From NCBI RefSeq assembly GCF_000715075.1, contig NC_134102.1, forward strand, positions 105,102,001 through 105,166,000: a DNA stretch of 64,000 nt. Reading direction: 5' to 3'. This stretch comes from Nicotiana tabacum. Lineage: Eukaryota; Streptophyta; Magnoliopsida; Solanales; Solanaceae. The notes below the pieces were generated by a model, which worked only from the letters and a program-made list of their open reading frames with translations, had not been told where the DNA came from and ran no database searches. Position numbers and translations under genes: made by a program. This document shows positions 11,881 to 24,498 of this stretch, in pieces (position 1 is the first letter of the stretch; every line of letters begins with the position of its first letter).

Positions 11881-13167
11881 TTATACTGGATGTTCAGTCT
11901 CCACTGTCTGATATACATTAATTACAGCATAAAGACTTATAGCCTCATTCTCTTTCTCTTCCTCTTTATCACTTCCATTGTCCTTATATGCTGCTAGAAA
12001 AGCCTGCTTCATTGCTTCAGTGAATCCTTTGCCTGGTATTTTTCCTTTGTTTAGACCCTTCTCTCTCAATTTTTCCCGTTTCTCTTTTTAGCTCTTTCTT
12101 TCTTCCACTCAATTTCCCACATTGGGCAATCTTTGACCATGTGGTCTAGCTTGTTACACTTGTAGCACCCATCATAAGTGGCTTTTTTTTTTAATCTTCT
12201 TAGGCTTACTTCTCTCTCTTAGATGTGTTTTTGGAATTCCTCATGAACTTCTTGAACTTATAAAATATTGCAAGGTCAGGATCATCATCGTCAGAATCAT
12301 CTTCTTGCCTTAAGAACCAAGGCCTTATCCTGCCTTGGTTCTTCCTTGCGCAGTTCTATCTTTCTCATCTCATGAGTCTTAGATGTATTTTTAGAATTCC
12401 TCATGAACTTCTTGAACTTAGAAAACATTGCCAGGTCAGGATCATCACCGTCAGAATTATCTTCTTGCCTTAAGAACCAAGGCCTTATCCCGCCTTGGTT
12501 CTTCCTTGCGCAGTTCTATCTTTCTCATCTCATGATTCTTTAAGTTTCCAACAAACTCATCAAGTGAGATCTTATCCAGCTCCTTTGCTTCCTGAATAGC
12601 TGTGACTTTTGATTCCGATGAAGCTGGAAGAATCCTTAGAACTTTGCTAACCAACTCTTTTGAAGTAAACACCTTTCCAAGCGATTTCAGTTCATTTGTT
12701 ATTATAGTAAACCTAGTCATCATCTCCTGGATGGGCTCAGACTTCTTCATGGATAAGAGCTCACAGTTCCTCATAAGCAATTTGATCCTTGATCTCTTCA
12801 CTTGGTTTGTTCCTTCATGAGCAGTTTGAAGTGCATCTCAGATCTCCTTTGTATTATAGCAAGCTGATATCCTATTGTACTCATCAGGACCAAGTCCACA
12901 AATAAGAATTTTCTTAGCCTTTGCATTCTTCTCCGTCATTCTGAAATCTGCTGCTACAAATTCATAGGGGTCTTTGGGAACAATTTTATTTTGTCCATTT
13001 TGTTTAGTAGGAGTTACTGGACCTTGGTTCACTATGGTCCATAGTTCATAATCCTCAGCCGTCAGGAAATCTTCCATTCTTGCTTTCCACCAACTGTAGT
13101 ATTTTCTATTAAACAAGGATGGTCTAGTAGTTGACTGTCCTTCGTTAATTCCAAGTAGAGCACTCAT
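11881..13167 (-). pseudogene. Decayed Copia gag (UBN2/DUF4219 type)
   Basis: Read on the minus strand this is a Ty1/Copia Gag. An N-terminal segment (13167-12838, starting MSALLGINEGQ) is followed after a stop by the helical UBN2-type middle (12801-12457, with MTRFTIITNELKSLGK and LRILPASSESKVTAI). Then come a CCHC zinc knuckle at about 12171-12112 (CYKCNKLDHMVKDCP) and an acidic tail (12069-11881). Stops and a 160-bp internal duplication break the frame. No Copia protease, integrase or RT follows, because the sequence runs into another gag fragment. Gag would package element RNA; this copy is dead. Confidence 0.78.
12221..12540 (-). repeat. 160-bp tandem duplication inside Copia gag
   Basis: 12221-12380 and 12381-12540 are two adjacent copies with few differences (for example AGATGTGTTTTTGGAATTCC versus AGATGTATTTTTAGAATTCC). 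The duplication adds 160 bp, which is not a multiple of three, and therefore shifts the gag frame. Confidence 0.8.
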
Positions 13168-13214
13168 TTTGCTTTCAAGATCTCTCTAATTATTAACCGT
13201 GTGTGCGAGGACAT

Positions 13215-13227
13215 GCTCTAATACCAA
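13215..13227 (-). other. Primer-binding site of the Copia element
   Basis: On the minus strand TTGGTATTAGAGC follows directly after the LTR end (TTAACA). It resembles the initiator tRNA-Met site with one change. It lies about 50 bp upstream of the gag start, as expected. Confidence 0.7.
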
Positions 13228-13228
13228 T

Positions 13229-14036
13229 TGTTAATTTGAGTGCCTTTATGTATTACTAAAGAACTTGCTTTGTTACATTCTCCTTACGCGTTTAGTAAAA
13301 TAAGCAGTAAAGTAAACACAATAATTTTTACATAGAAAATCACCCGTCTCAAAAGATGCAAAAACCATGACCTACCATATAAGATTTTAGCTTCAACTTC
13401 ACTAGAACAATGAGCCAATGTATCAATTATAAATCTGTAACTCAATACTCTCAAGTTCTCCTCCTTCAACTATTTGATTAACAAGTTACTCTAACTTGCA
13501 AAATCAAACACTCACTCCAACTCACTAATTGTATATGAAACTTTGATTACAACTCGATTTTCTAAAACACATTTAGTAGGATGACTCAAGAAGAACACAA
13601 CACTGGTATTCAACTTGAGTACAGAAAATGTAGTTCTTCAGTTGATGTGCAAAAGGATGATCTCAATAGTCTAAAAATATAGTATTTAAATTTTCAGGAC
13701 TCTGAGATCTTTTAGGAGTCCTATGCGTAGTCAGCTTCTCGTTTGATAGGACTCCTACTACTCCAAGGACTCCACAAGTCTTGGGACTCTTGTCTCTCAC
13801 TTATGCAAACGTATCTTCTTGGACAAGAACCCTTATCGTGTTTAGCAGTCCTCTTCCAACAAACTCGGACTTGGGTAACTTTGAGATAAAGTTATTGTCT
13901 TGCAACCTTGAGGAGGTGGTTCTTAACCTTGAGGAGCTGGTTCTTAAAGCAGTTAAGCAGCTACGTTGAGGACCTGATTCTTAGAGCATTTCATCTGAAC
14001 AACCTTTATTAATCATCAAAATCTCAATACTGAACA
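13229..14036 (-). mobile_element. 5' LTR of the minus-strand Copia element
   Basis: About 0.8 kb between the primer-binding site and flanking sequence. The inner end (minus TTAACA) is well placed. The outer end is uncertain: it lies between about 14029 (minus TATTGAGATTTTG, a degraded TGTTGAG start) and 14036 (minus TGTTCAG). No second LTR of this family was seen, so the element is truncated. Confidence 0.55.
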
Positions 14037-16415
14037 CTTATGATAAAATGACTTAAATGAATTCCATCTAAAATTGAACAATGCTAGTCTAGACAACGCT
14101 AGTAATTTGGAGTTAATAAATTAAGACGAATCAACAGTTTGAAAGTAGCAATTGTTGCTGGAGAACTAAAGCTCCATAAAGGGCTCTAAGAGGATCGGAA
14201 AAATGTAAAAAGTATCACAAGAAAGCTTAAATAACCTTATGCTCTTCTTTTTACTTTTGAGCATGAGTTGTTTCAGTTATAACAAAAAGGTGAAGGATTC
14301 AAGTAGGTTATAACATCGACTCATGAGGCATCTAATTTTTATGTTTTGAGTTGTCTACTTCCTCTCATATGAATAAAAGAAAAGAATGGCACACAACAGA
14401 GACACGTAAAGACTTCAGATAAACATACTGTAAGGATTGATGTACCTTTTTTTCTTTAAAAAAACTGCTTTGAGATTTCCCAATAACATCAACTTGTTCT
14501 TATTTTAGTTATTAAAGCGAAACCAAATTTCAAAATACACAAATAAGAAATAGTATCTCAACACGACCAGTATCTGAAAGAAGATAACGAGTCATAATTT
14601 TAGTTACCTTTGCTCAATTGATCATCAAAACATGTACGTATAACCCAAAAAGTCAAAAGCGAGCTGCAACAAAGATTTTCTCTGCCCGCAAATAATACAC
14701 AAATATTACCATGAAGGTATGTTGATAAGAATGTAATGATTGACTATAGAATTCAAGAGATAATATTATAAGAGCATACGACCAATATGGTTGTGAATAG
14801 ATTGGACTGTCTAGACCTTGTAATCCTCACTGCTAGCTAGATTATTATTATATGTCTAAAAGAAAAAGAAAAATCAAGAAATATAAGCAAGAAATATCAT
14901 TTTATTATCACTTAGCAAAAGCTTGTAAAACTGGTATATTCAATAGTATAGATAAATGAGCGAACTCATTTTGTCCAATACCAGTTGTTCAAGTAAGTTT
15001 AAACATAATACATTCGATTGATACAAGTAAATGACAAAAAAAAAAAATGAAAAGTTACGAAGCTTCAACATTAATGAAAATAAAAAGGGAAAAAAATCAA
15101 ATAATATGAAATAGACAATGAAATAGCACCAGATTGACTCTATCAATTTGTTACAAGTGATACACTATTGGAGATGTTATTTGGCGATCCTTTTTCATTT
15201 TCTTCCTTTCCCCACTGGAATATTTAGGGAATTATTAAATCTTTAGCGCATAAATGGCTAAACAAGTGTTAAAATGGTTCAGAGCTGCATTTTTCAAATT
15301 AGATTATTCTCTGGTTATTGTTATAATGCGTTATTCCTTATTGAGTCATCGTAATCACACAAAAACAGATTTTTAAAAAATTATTTTGAACACTTCATGC
15401 GATCTCAAAACTCATAATGCACCAGTTATCTCTCTTGCTATTTTTTTAATAAGGTATCTCTCTTGCTATTCTGCTTTTTTAATCAGGAAAAGAAAGTTAA
15501 ATTTTTCCCCCAAGCATAGAATGTCGCAAACAGCGGAGGACCTGAGAATAGAAAATTGAATGGATGTTTATTTGAGCTTGCCTTACCTTCATAGATTTGA
15601 GTTGAATTACATAACTAAAACTATTTGCTCAAGACCTGAGAAAGTTAAAATGATAAAATCAATGAATATTTACTTTAAATTAAGTTCAATTTACTTTCAC
15701 CTGAGAAAAATAAAAGGAAAACTAAAGTATTACTTTGTAATGCTGCAAGGACACCACAAAGGGCTACCTTCAGGTTGTACCATACCAATAGATGTATTGA
15801 GATCAAAGCTAAACCCATAACAATCAATCATTAGGGAAGTACAACGTAAAAACTTATGTACTTTTTACCCTGACTAAACTTCTTATGATGATCGACACAT
15901 TAATATCAAATCGGTGCAGTATACATATTTGTTACTTAAGCACTTGGTTCATTTCACTAATGGAATCATCTGTTGTATGTCTATAATTTCTCAATCCTTT
16001 TCTCATTATTGTACAGCACAACTTTACTCATTCGCCTGAAATTTGATGCAACTATAATACACTGAACTTCTTTTCTGCTCGGTCCTTCTGTGAGCTCATT
16101 TTGAATATAAGTATTATGATTGAAGGATGAATCATGAATGCATAAGTAATATCTGTCATTCAAAAGAATGCTCTGAAGAACATATATGCATTTCTAATAA
16201 ACCTACCTTTAGTGAGAATGCTAAGGAATAAATTCTGAAAACGCATTTATTCATACAAACAAAGCAAAAAAACACAAAATCAATGTAACTTGAATATGGT
16301 TAATTGCATAAGGAGTAGAGAAATGACAATCAAAAAATATGAAAGTTGCTAATAAAGAATTCATAGTCACCAAGATTAAAATACTTATAAAAATACGACA
16401 AGAAGTACGGAGGGA
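14037..16415. other. 2.4-kb AT-rich stretch without recognised gene
   Basis: Open frames are short on both strands (longest 86 codons, 15560-15820), with no recognisable domain and no convincing exon chain. Homopolymer runs are common. I see neither an LTR boundary nor terminal inverted repeats here. Confidence 0.5.
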
Positions 16416-16420
16416 TTCAA
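16416..16420. repeat. Left target-site duplication (TTCAA) of solo LTR
   Basis: Matches 20339-20343 exactly and directly abuts the TG end of the LTR. Confidence 0.85.
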
Positions 16421-17149
16421 TGTCACGCCCCGAGCTCAGGGAGCGCGACCGGCGCTCAACCGAGTAAACCCGGTCGAGCAAGCGTACGTTACATCGACCT
16501 CTCATCATAACTCATGCAAGATTTACCAAAACATAATTAGATCTTCACTTTCATATTGAATATATTTGGCTCAATGTCCCATAAATTCACTCTCATGATG
16601 GTTACACAATTTTATAAACAACTGTAAATACTATGAACATAAATACATGACAAAACTCAAATCTTTAATTACTTGACCCACAATATACATGGAGTTTCTA
16701 TGACAATAGATACCTAAATACATAAAATGAACTAGACCCAAACACCCACTAGAATTGTAGCGGGCTCACTGAGTAGTGAAGAAGATCCCTATCAAAGATC
16801 CATATCATCTTGTAGAAGTGTACTTGCACCCATTAAAAGATGCAGCGCCCCCGGCAAAAAGGATGTGAGTACATGTGGAATAGTACTCGTATGTAAGGCA
16901 GTCAAAATAACATATGAAAATACGGTAATTCAAATAAGAGGCAAATAAAGTACATCAAGAAACTACGAAACATCCCATATAATCACATTTCAAGTCTTAT
17001 TATACTTGCATCATTCTAAACTTCTTTTAGGACCAACTGAGCCATATGAACTATACGTGGAATACATAATATATTGTAATTGTAACAACATGTACAAACA
17101 AGGCCAATAAAAGTGGCACCTTCCTCTCTTATTTTACATATATACACTT

Positions 17150-17335
17150 CATAGATCGTACTTAGTGTTCACATATCATATTATACACCTATGCGTCTCA
17201 TAGACCGTTCACAGTATCACCTATACAATACACATGTGTGTTTCATAGACCGTTCACAGTGTTTACTTACACAATACACATGTGTGTTTCATAGACCATT
17301 CACAGTGTTTACTTACACAATACAAATATACTTAT
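17150..17335 (-). repeat. About 52-bp tandem repeats in solo LTR
   Basis: Four imperfect units built on TTCATAGACCGTTCACAGTG and ACACAATACACATGTGTG, the latter containing the palindrome ACACATGTGT. Confidence 0.72.
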
Positions 17336-17481
17336 TCAAGGGTTTAGAAATACAACATGAATATGATGAATCATGGTAACAATAAAAGGGCTTAGGTAGC
17401 CGTTAACATCGAGCAAATTTATTAAGAGCTTCCATTAAAATTTATAGATATTAAGTCGGAGATCCTCTATAACCACCTTCA

Positions 17482-17888
17482 CACAAAGTGGCCCTACCGC
17501 CCCACCCCAACATATACGGGTGTAGGTGTATCACGATACCATAATCTCTACACAAAGCGGCCCTGCCGCCTTACTCCAATATATGCAGAGGGAAGTGTAT
17601 CACTATACCACAATCTCTACACAAAGCGGCATTGCCGTCTCACCCTAATATATGCGGGTGGAGGTGTATCACTATACCACAATCTCTACACAAAACGGCC
17701 ATGCCGCCTCACCCCCAATATATGCGGGTGGAGGTGTATTACAATACTACAATCTCTACACAAAGCGGCCCTGCCGCCTCATCCCAATATATGCGGGTGG
17801 GGGTGTATCACAATACCACAATCTCTACATAAAGTGACCTTGCCGCCTCACCCCAATATATGCGGGTGGAGGTGTATCACAATACCAC
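17482..17888 (-). repeat. About 69-bp minisatellite in solo LTR, six units
   Basis: Six units of roughly 69 bp with a conserved core ACACAAAGCGGCCCTGCCGCC, then CCCCAATATATGCGGGTGGA and GGTGTATCACAATACCACAA. The GCGGCCCTGCCGC core is a short hairpin. ORFs through it are repeat artefacts. Confidence 0.8.
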
Positions 17889-19804
17889 ATATAAACTCAA
17901 AGCGACGTGATTAACATTACATTTAAGGTCGTAATTTTCCATATCATTGGAACACTTCATGTTCATGCTCATCATGGAGGAACACAACTCATTATGTTAG
18001 CACATGTATGGTAAATCAATAAGTCAATTTCAATGGCACATGACCCAAATACGTTTTCCATAAGATTTATCGTCACTTAGCATATGATATCCCTCTTCCA
18101 CTACATTATATCCTCTCCTGTCATCTTAAGGTCATTAGCTAAGTTCATGATTCTTGGGGACTTAACATCGAAGTCATTTATATTAATTATTTTGGTAGCA
18201 TACATACTATAATTGAAATCATAGGGACATACAACACCTCATAATTCTTATTTTGGCAAACAGCTACATTTCATGTTCATACCATCACTTACTTGTATTT
18301 GCCATGGGTGATCATAGGATATCAAGAACATTTAAAATATTTAGGAACACCATAGTCTCTTCTCATGAGGGCGTATGAGCTTTTAACACATTGAAAACAT
18401 AAGTACAAATACGTTGATCTCATAATCTTTCACACCATATATCACTTCACAATTACTTTCAACTACTTACAACATCATTATTTCATTGGCTCCCTTGGCC
18501 ATACATATTATTCTTCATTCATGGCACTGTGGCCGTATATCATATTCCACATTTTTATTTCTTTACTTTCAAGGATTATCATCATAAACATCATCACATA
18601 GAATACTCTTGAAATACCTTTCCCCAAAAGGGCAATACACAATTTCAGCTCATGAATATGTAAGAACTCAAAACATATTGGAAATACCTACCAAGCATAG
18701 CACTAGTTAGAACAACCACATTTGGACATGACTTGAGTATATAAGCTTTTGGATAATTCTATTTTCGGAGTCAATTTGGAATAGTTGAATCAAGGCTCAT
18801 TTCATAATATTTCATACACTATTTTATTTCATTGACGCTATTGGCCACAAATATAAATTTTATTCTTAGCACGATGTTCATACTTTATATCCCCAACTCA
18901 CTACTTTCACTTTCAAGCATCTTTATAGATTATCGACAACAAGGAATCCCTAATCACGACTTTTAGTATACCTATGAGCAATTAAGAGTCTTATGCACAT
19001 TGAGACTTCTTACACAATTTGGCATAATAGCCTTCACTTGAAACACTACTTGGAGTCATAACATTTTTATACCCAACTCATGCTTTGAACACATTCCCGA
19101 AGGATAACATCATATGATAAGAGCATCTGGAACACATTTTGAATATATACCTTTCAATACAAAGCTTATTCGGAATAGTTAATTTATAATGAATAACTCG
19201 AGACTTACATGAACCCCATGGGATTCAATTCTAGGAGAGAAGTTTAGCCAACATACCTTGCTTGAGCTTTCCTTAGATTACTACAATGTTCCGAAAATTC
19301 TAGCAATCCCAATCTATTTTGAGATATAACAAAATTGAACACAAATTAGGAAGATATTCATGGTTTCAGCTCATTTGAGCATTTTATCAAACACTAGGTG
19401 TACAAATTGGTTACAAGATTCTTCTACAAGATTTATTTTACTTCACAACCCAATCTTTACCTATTTTGGTTCAAGAATCTTCTCACAAACCTTATTGGTA
19501 CATGCATATATACATAATACTCTCACACCCAAGAATTATACTCTCAATCACCCATCTTTTAACCCAAACTCGAAATTGAAGACTAGGGTTAGAACCTTAC
19601 CTCTTGAGTGAAGATCTTGTGAGATTTCCTTGTTGGTTTCAAAGCTTGGATAAGATCTTGATGAACAAAGCACTTTAGCTTCTTCCTCTCTCTAGAACAC
19701 TCTCATTTCTCTCTAAAAATATTAGGGTTTTGCCTTCAAAATGAGCCCCAAAGGCTATTTATCAAAATGGGGTCGGGTTATAAAAATAGAAAAATGAACC
19801 CTCC

Positions 19805-19950
19805 GAACTCAGGTCTGCGGTCGCAGAACTGACCGCAGAATAGGTATGCGGTCCGAAAAATGAACCGCGAAATTAATGCCCAGAACTGGACTGTACTGGA
19901 CCGGTCTACGATCTGCGGTCGCAGAATTAAACGCAGAATCAATTCTGCGA
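19805..19950 (-). repeat. CTGCGGTCGCAGAA palindromic motif array in solo LTR
   Basis: Several copies of GGTCTGCGGTCGCAGAACT-like and CCGCAGAAT motifs. It is the family B counterpart of the GC-rich arrays in the LTRs of families A, C, D and E. Confidence 0.7.
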
Positions 19951-20338
19951 GCTTTTGGTAATTTGGTCGTAACTTCTTGTAGGAGTATCCAATTGACGAG
20001 CGGTTTGAAGCGTTAGAAACTAGACTCAAAGAACTTTAATTTGATAGGTAGATCACCTCATAAGTAGTTATATTTTGGTAGAAGCATGCATTTGAAGTAG
20101 GAACTTGTGCGAATTAAGACATTCTTTTCACTTAATGTATCCAATTTGTTCTATATAAATTCTTGTCATTCACAAAACTCCTTAGTATGTTCCAACACAC
20201 CTTAAACATATATTTTTATTTCAAAATAATATGGTTCTATCTCATGGATTTCCTTTAATACTCGAACATATTATTCCCAAATATCGCTGGCGTACTTTAA
20301 AATCTTAAATCATTAGGAAATTTTAACGGGGCCTTACA

Positions 20339-20343
20339 TTCAA
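20339..20343. repeat. Right target-site duplication (TTCAA) of solo LTR
   Basis: Exact partner of 16416-16420, directly after the CA end of the LTR. Confidence 0.85.
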
Positions 20344-22794
20344 AGGCTTACCTGACTTCGTAAAATTCTCCTCATTCTGCCTGCACAACCCGCACACAAC
20401 AATCCTTGCAAATTTTCAACAAATAATATCAAGAGCAAAATACATACATTTGCAGTCTATAACATTCATCTATGGCATACAATGGGAAAAAATAACAAAA
20501 CAATCTAGACAAATAACTTAAACGGTTAAACCAACGTCCAAAATTATAACACCAATGATTCCCTCAGCGACTAAAGTCATACAATACATAAAAAATTTCA
20601 GAAAAGTCTAATAGTGAACCAGCATCCATAGACTTGCTGCCGAAAGTCGATATTAATTCTGTGATAAACAACTTTTTCAGGTTAGCCTTTTTACCTCGTT
20701 GACGAGCAACGAGCGCAAAACACAATACGAAACTGATGATCGCTAGCCAAAAATAATATTATTTAATTATCGTCACCACAGAGATTGGATTTAAATAATG
20801 TTCGAGTAATTTCTGGTTTAACGCTATTCAGGATGATTAACACTTTAATCGGAATGATTATGAACTAAAATTAACTATTAAAATTAAAGGAATTAACAAT
20901 TGATTACAAAAGACAAGCGTTGAGCAACACAGAAGTATAAGTGAGAGAAATAGGGTAAATGACTAGACAGGTACAAAATAATTGACTCGAGATCTAACTC
21001 TTGAATTAGTTCACTTTATAATACTGTTGATTCTCACGAATTAACCAAATAATTAGATAACACTTGAAGTTAAGATTCCTCTTTCGATTAAACGTTAATT
21101 TTTATAAATAATCCAATTGAAGTACAATGAACAATTGCAATGAATATAATGATGGTTTTGGTCTAAAGGGTAACTTCTCACGAATATTACCCTATTTTCT
21201 AATTCGATTAACAATTCAAGAAGCTCTTTCGATTACCTAGTTGAATTACGAATTTAAACGAGATCATAATTTGTAAAGAAATTCAATATAAACTCATTTT
21301 TCGATTAAACCAAATAATGAATAACTTCACTATACAATTCAAAACTCCATCAATTAAGTCAAACAATTGTCAAGGATCAAATTCCTAATCAAACTATCAA
21401 TACACCCTATATGTCAACACCCTAAGGGAAAACTACTCCATAATAATGGAAAAATTCATCTCAATAAGGTTCAAAGACAGAGAAAAACAGCAATGCTAAT
21501 AAGTCGATACAAACCCTCGTATTGCACTGATTGTTGGTTAAAATCTTGTGTCTCCTTGCCTTAGTTGCTTCCTAAATCTTTCGTAGTTCAAAAGTCCTCT
21601 AAAAATCGCGTTTTTGGTGTATTATTCCATGTAGGAATGAGTCCGGATGAAACTACCCTCTCTGAGCCAAAGTGGGAAAGGTTAAACGAAAAAATACACT
21701 ACCGCGGCGCACCGGGGGACGCACCATGCCCCGCATTAGTGGAAAAGTTCAGAGGCCTATTTTTTCCACTATGCAGGAATTTTGCACTAGCACCCCGCGC
21801 CCCGTGACGCATGGTGCGGGGCGGTAGTGCATTTTTCTCACAGTAATAATTTTTCTCACTTTTTGAGATCCAGACTTGATCCTCGACCCCCGAACATGAT
21901 CCCAACTTAATTTGTTGGGCTTCTATTCAGACTTTAAAGCTCCAAATCATTCATTTTAGCTCCAAACTTGCTTCTTCACTTGAAATCACATCCTACACAG
22001 CATAACACACATAACAAGTACAAAGTACTAACAATTTTGCTCAAATACATTCAAAGTATAGTAATTAGAGTGAAAAATATAGCCAAAATACGGATTCCTA
22101 GACTACCATCACTCGTCATTTCTGAGTTTGCTTCTCCTCTTCTGCAATTATTGGCTACTCTGAGTCCTTTTTGCACTTGAATCCTCTTGCATTTTTAGCC
22201 CCATTTGGAGATACTGTCAATAACTAAAAAAAATTATAAGTAGCAAAGACCCAATCTTCCAACAACAAGCTTAATACTATAAATTTTTGCTTAGAAGTTT
22301 CGATTTAAAGTTATTAATTAGTTCCAAAAGTCGAAAAGACATCAACGCGCAATCCAAAATAATACACAATTACATGTATAGGCTATCTACTTTCAAACAT
22401 GCATGTGCATATCACACAAAATTACTAACATGCACGTAAAATATCTAGCAGGAAATTATGAGGAAGATTTGGAACACTAAAATTGAAGAACAAATGCACA
22501 AACTTTCAAAGGAATCCAAAAGAGATGGCTAAAAATCAGTGCAAGAAAGGAAGAAAAGGGGAAAACTTACCAGAAATATCAAATGAAATAGAGGCTAGAA
22601 AATTAGAAACCACAAATGGGCACATTTGGGAAATGATACCCAGAACTCAGAAGCGACGGAGAAATACAGGAGAGAGGAGTGGGAGAAAAGGATCGATGTG
22701 GAACTGGCTAGAACGTATAAATAGCAAGGAAGAAGAAGAATAGGTGTTACGGTATAAATTTGTCCTTGAGCGAATGGACAAAAAGAATTACCAA
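20344..22794. other. 2.45-kb region without gene; probable decayed repeat
   Basis: AT-rich; the longest open frames (about 80 codons at 21565-21807 and 86 at 22483-22743) have no recognisable domain. 20680-21520 has the feel of a noncoding retroelement region, but I found no LTR ends or coding motif to prove it. A GC-rich foldback lies at 21690-21835. Confidence 0.45.
21690..21835. repeat. GC-rich imperfect inverted repeat (foldback)
   Basis: Left arm AAATACACTACCGCGGCGCACC and beyond pairs imperfectly with the right arm GGTGCGGGGCGGTAGTGCATTT, with arms of about 55 bp and a short AT-rich centre. This explains the overlapping open frames on both strands. It stands out in otherwise AT-rich DNA. 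Confidence 0.65.
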
Positions 22795-24260
22795 TCTATA
22801 TCTATATATAATAATATAAAGTAGGGACTTAGAAAAGTGACGTGGCAAGCCTAAAAGCCCGGAAAAATATTTATCTTTTTTCTCCTTTTTTTTGCCTTCT
22901 TCTCCTTTTTTGATTCTTTTCCTTTTTTCTTAGTTGTCAAGAATTGTGACTACACTGAACAGTTGTAACGAAGAGTCACATGAAGTATCTAATCTAATAC
23001 TAAATAAAGATTAAGCGACCTGTCCGTTTTCATTGCCTAAGAAGGCCAAAACTACCCTCTTTTTGATTATTTGCTACCAAAATAACCGTCTCTTCTTCTT
23101 CTTCTTCTTTTTCTTCTTTCTATTAATTTTCATTAATTTTTTAATACTCCTTTTTATTCTATTCTTTCCTACAAACAACTACACATGCAATTAACATTCC
23201 CCAGAAGAATACTGATGAAAATTTTAACTTCTTCAGAACAAGTCGTGTGGTTGCAGTGGTCTTTTTTTTTTCTCCCTGAAGTTGTAGTGGTGTTCTTAAA
23301 AAGGTGTGCTACATACACATTTATATTTTCTATTGTTCACTCTTTTTTAATGTATATTTTATTAAAGAACTGATTTTCTTCCTTAATGTGGTGTTCTATT
23401 TTCATGAATTTTAACATGTTGTCCAACAATAGGCACGCTTACCTTTTTGTCATAATCTTCCTCTTTGTGTTTGTTTGCCAGGTTTTGCGTTTCCTGCTCC
23501 CATGCGTGGTTTTTTAGTTCATTTGCCTATTTCCGATTCTGGAAGTTATTTTTGCATTTGCATACGTAATTTGAGAGTTATTTCTTATTCCAAATGTTAC
23601 CTTTTTTGCCTACATAATTTGCGTCAGCAAATTTATAAAATTTAATCTCTACAGGACATGAAAGGCTTTCATTTTTTGATAAAATAGAAGCATGAATAAA
23701 TTCAGAAATTCTAGGCTTGTAATAGTCTCCAATCACCATTATTTTTTAGGATTGTTGCACTATTGTTACTGGCTTGAGGTATAGCGAAGTTTTAATAGTA
23801 TTTGATGCTTAAAGAAAGTTCTTGATCGAGTATTTAATATTTTTTTATCTTTTTACGCCTTAACATATTCCAATCTTTTAAAGGTGGAAATTATTTACCT
23901 TACTCACGTTAGTTCACTCCTCCAGGTTAAATGCTCAAATCCAGGAAAGATTATCGGAGGAATATTTTGGCCTAGAACATTGTTGCTTTGGAAGTAACAC
24001 CATTACCCTAATTTTGTTTTTTCTTAATTCATTGTTGTATTGATTTCTTGGTAATAATAGTTTTCAAATGTTGTTTGTTCTCTTCTATTTCTCTGGTTTG
24101 GTGGATTTAATTCTATTTACCCTATTTTTATTTTTAATGATTCATTGATGTGTCATATTTGGCAGATCGTTCTGGTTTTTAAATGATGTTGTTCTCTTCT
24201 TCTTCTTCTTCTTCTCTTTTTTTTTTCTATTCTGTTTTTGGATATGAAAGTGAAACTTCC

Positions 24261-24498
24261 TACTTCCTATGTTCACTTTTAGTTGTCCACTTTTAACTTT
24301 ATATTCCCTTTAAGAAAAAATAAATGAAGTATGTAATTTATAATTTTACCCATAATAATAATAACATTTTCAAAAGTCTTGGGAAATGATTTGAGAAATA
24401 AGTAGTTAATGATAAGGGTAAAATAAAAATAAGATTATCTTTCTCCCAATTTAGTATATATAGTGGACAAATAAAAGTGAAAATGTACGGAGTGAGTA
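24261..24498. mobile_element. Stowaway-like MITE nested in the Helitron
   Basis: Ends TACTTCCTATGTTCACTTTT and its imperfect inverse (AAAAGTGAAAATGTACGGAG, then TGAGTA), about 234 bp, AT-rich, flanked by TA at 24261-24262 and 24497-24498. The terminal repeats share TTCACTTTTA(G/T)TTGTCCACT. The size and the TA duplication fit a Stowaway/Tc1-Mariner-type MITE. Confidence 0.6.

Larger units (their letters stand above)
16421..20338 (-). mobile_element. Solo LTR, family B Gypsy, with target-site duplication
   Basis: Plus strand begins TGTCACGCCCCG and ends GGGGCCTTACA (3918 bp, TG..CA), flanked on both sides by TTCAA (16416-16420 and 20339-20343). No internal region or second LTR adjoins, so this is a solo LTR. 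The minus orientation is inferred from the start TGTAAGGCCCCG, parallel to TGTAACGACCCG of family A, and from the order of internal features (motif array 19950-19805, donor-like sites 19600 and 19256, minisatellite 17888-17482). Confidence 0.88.

Noticed and set aside
15560..16508. Possible exons on either strand (for example 15560-15820 and 16163-15981)
   Set aside because: No recognisable domain, no consistent splice sites, and composition like the surrounding AT-rich DNA.
17482..17888. A CRISPR-like regular repeat array
   Set aside because: Units are contiguous 69-bp tandem repeats without unique spacers, inside a plant LTR.
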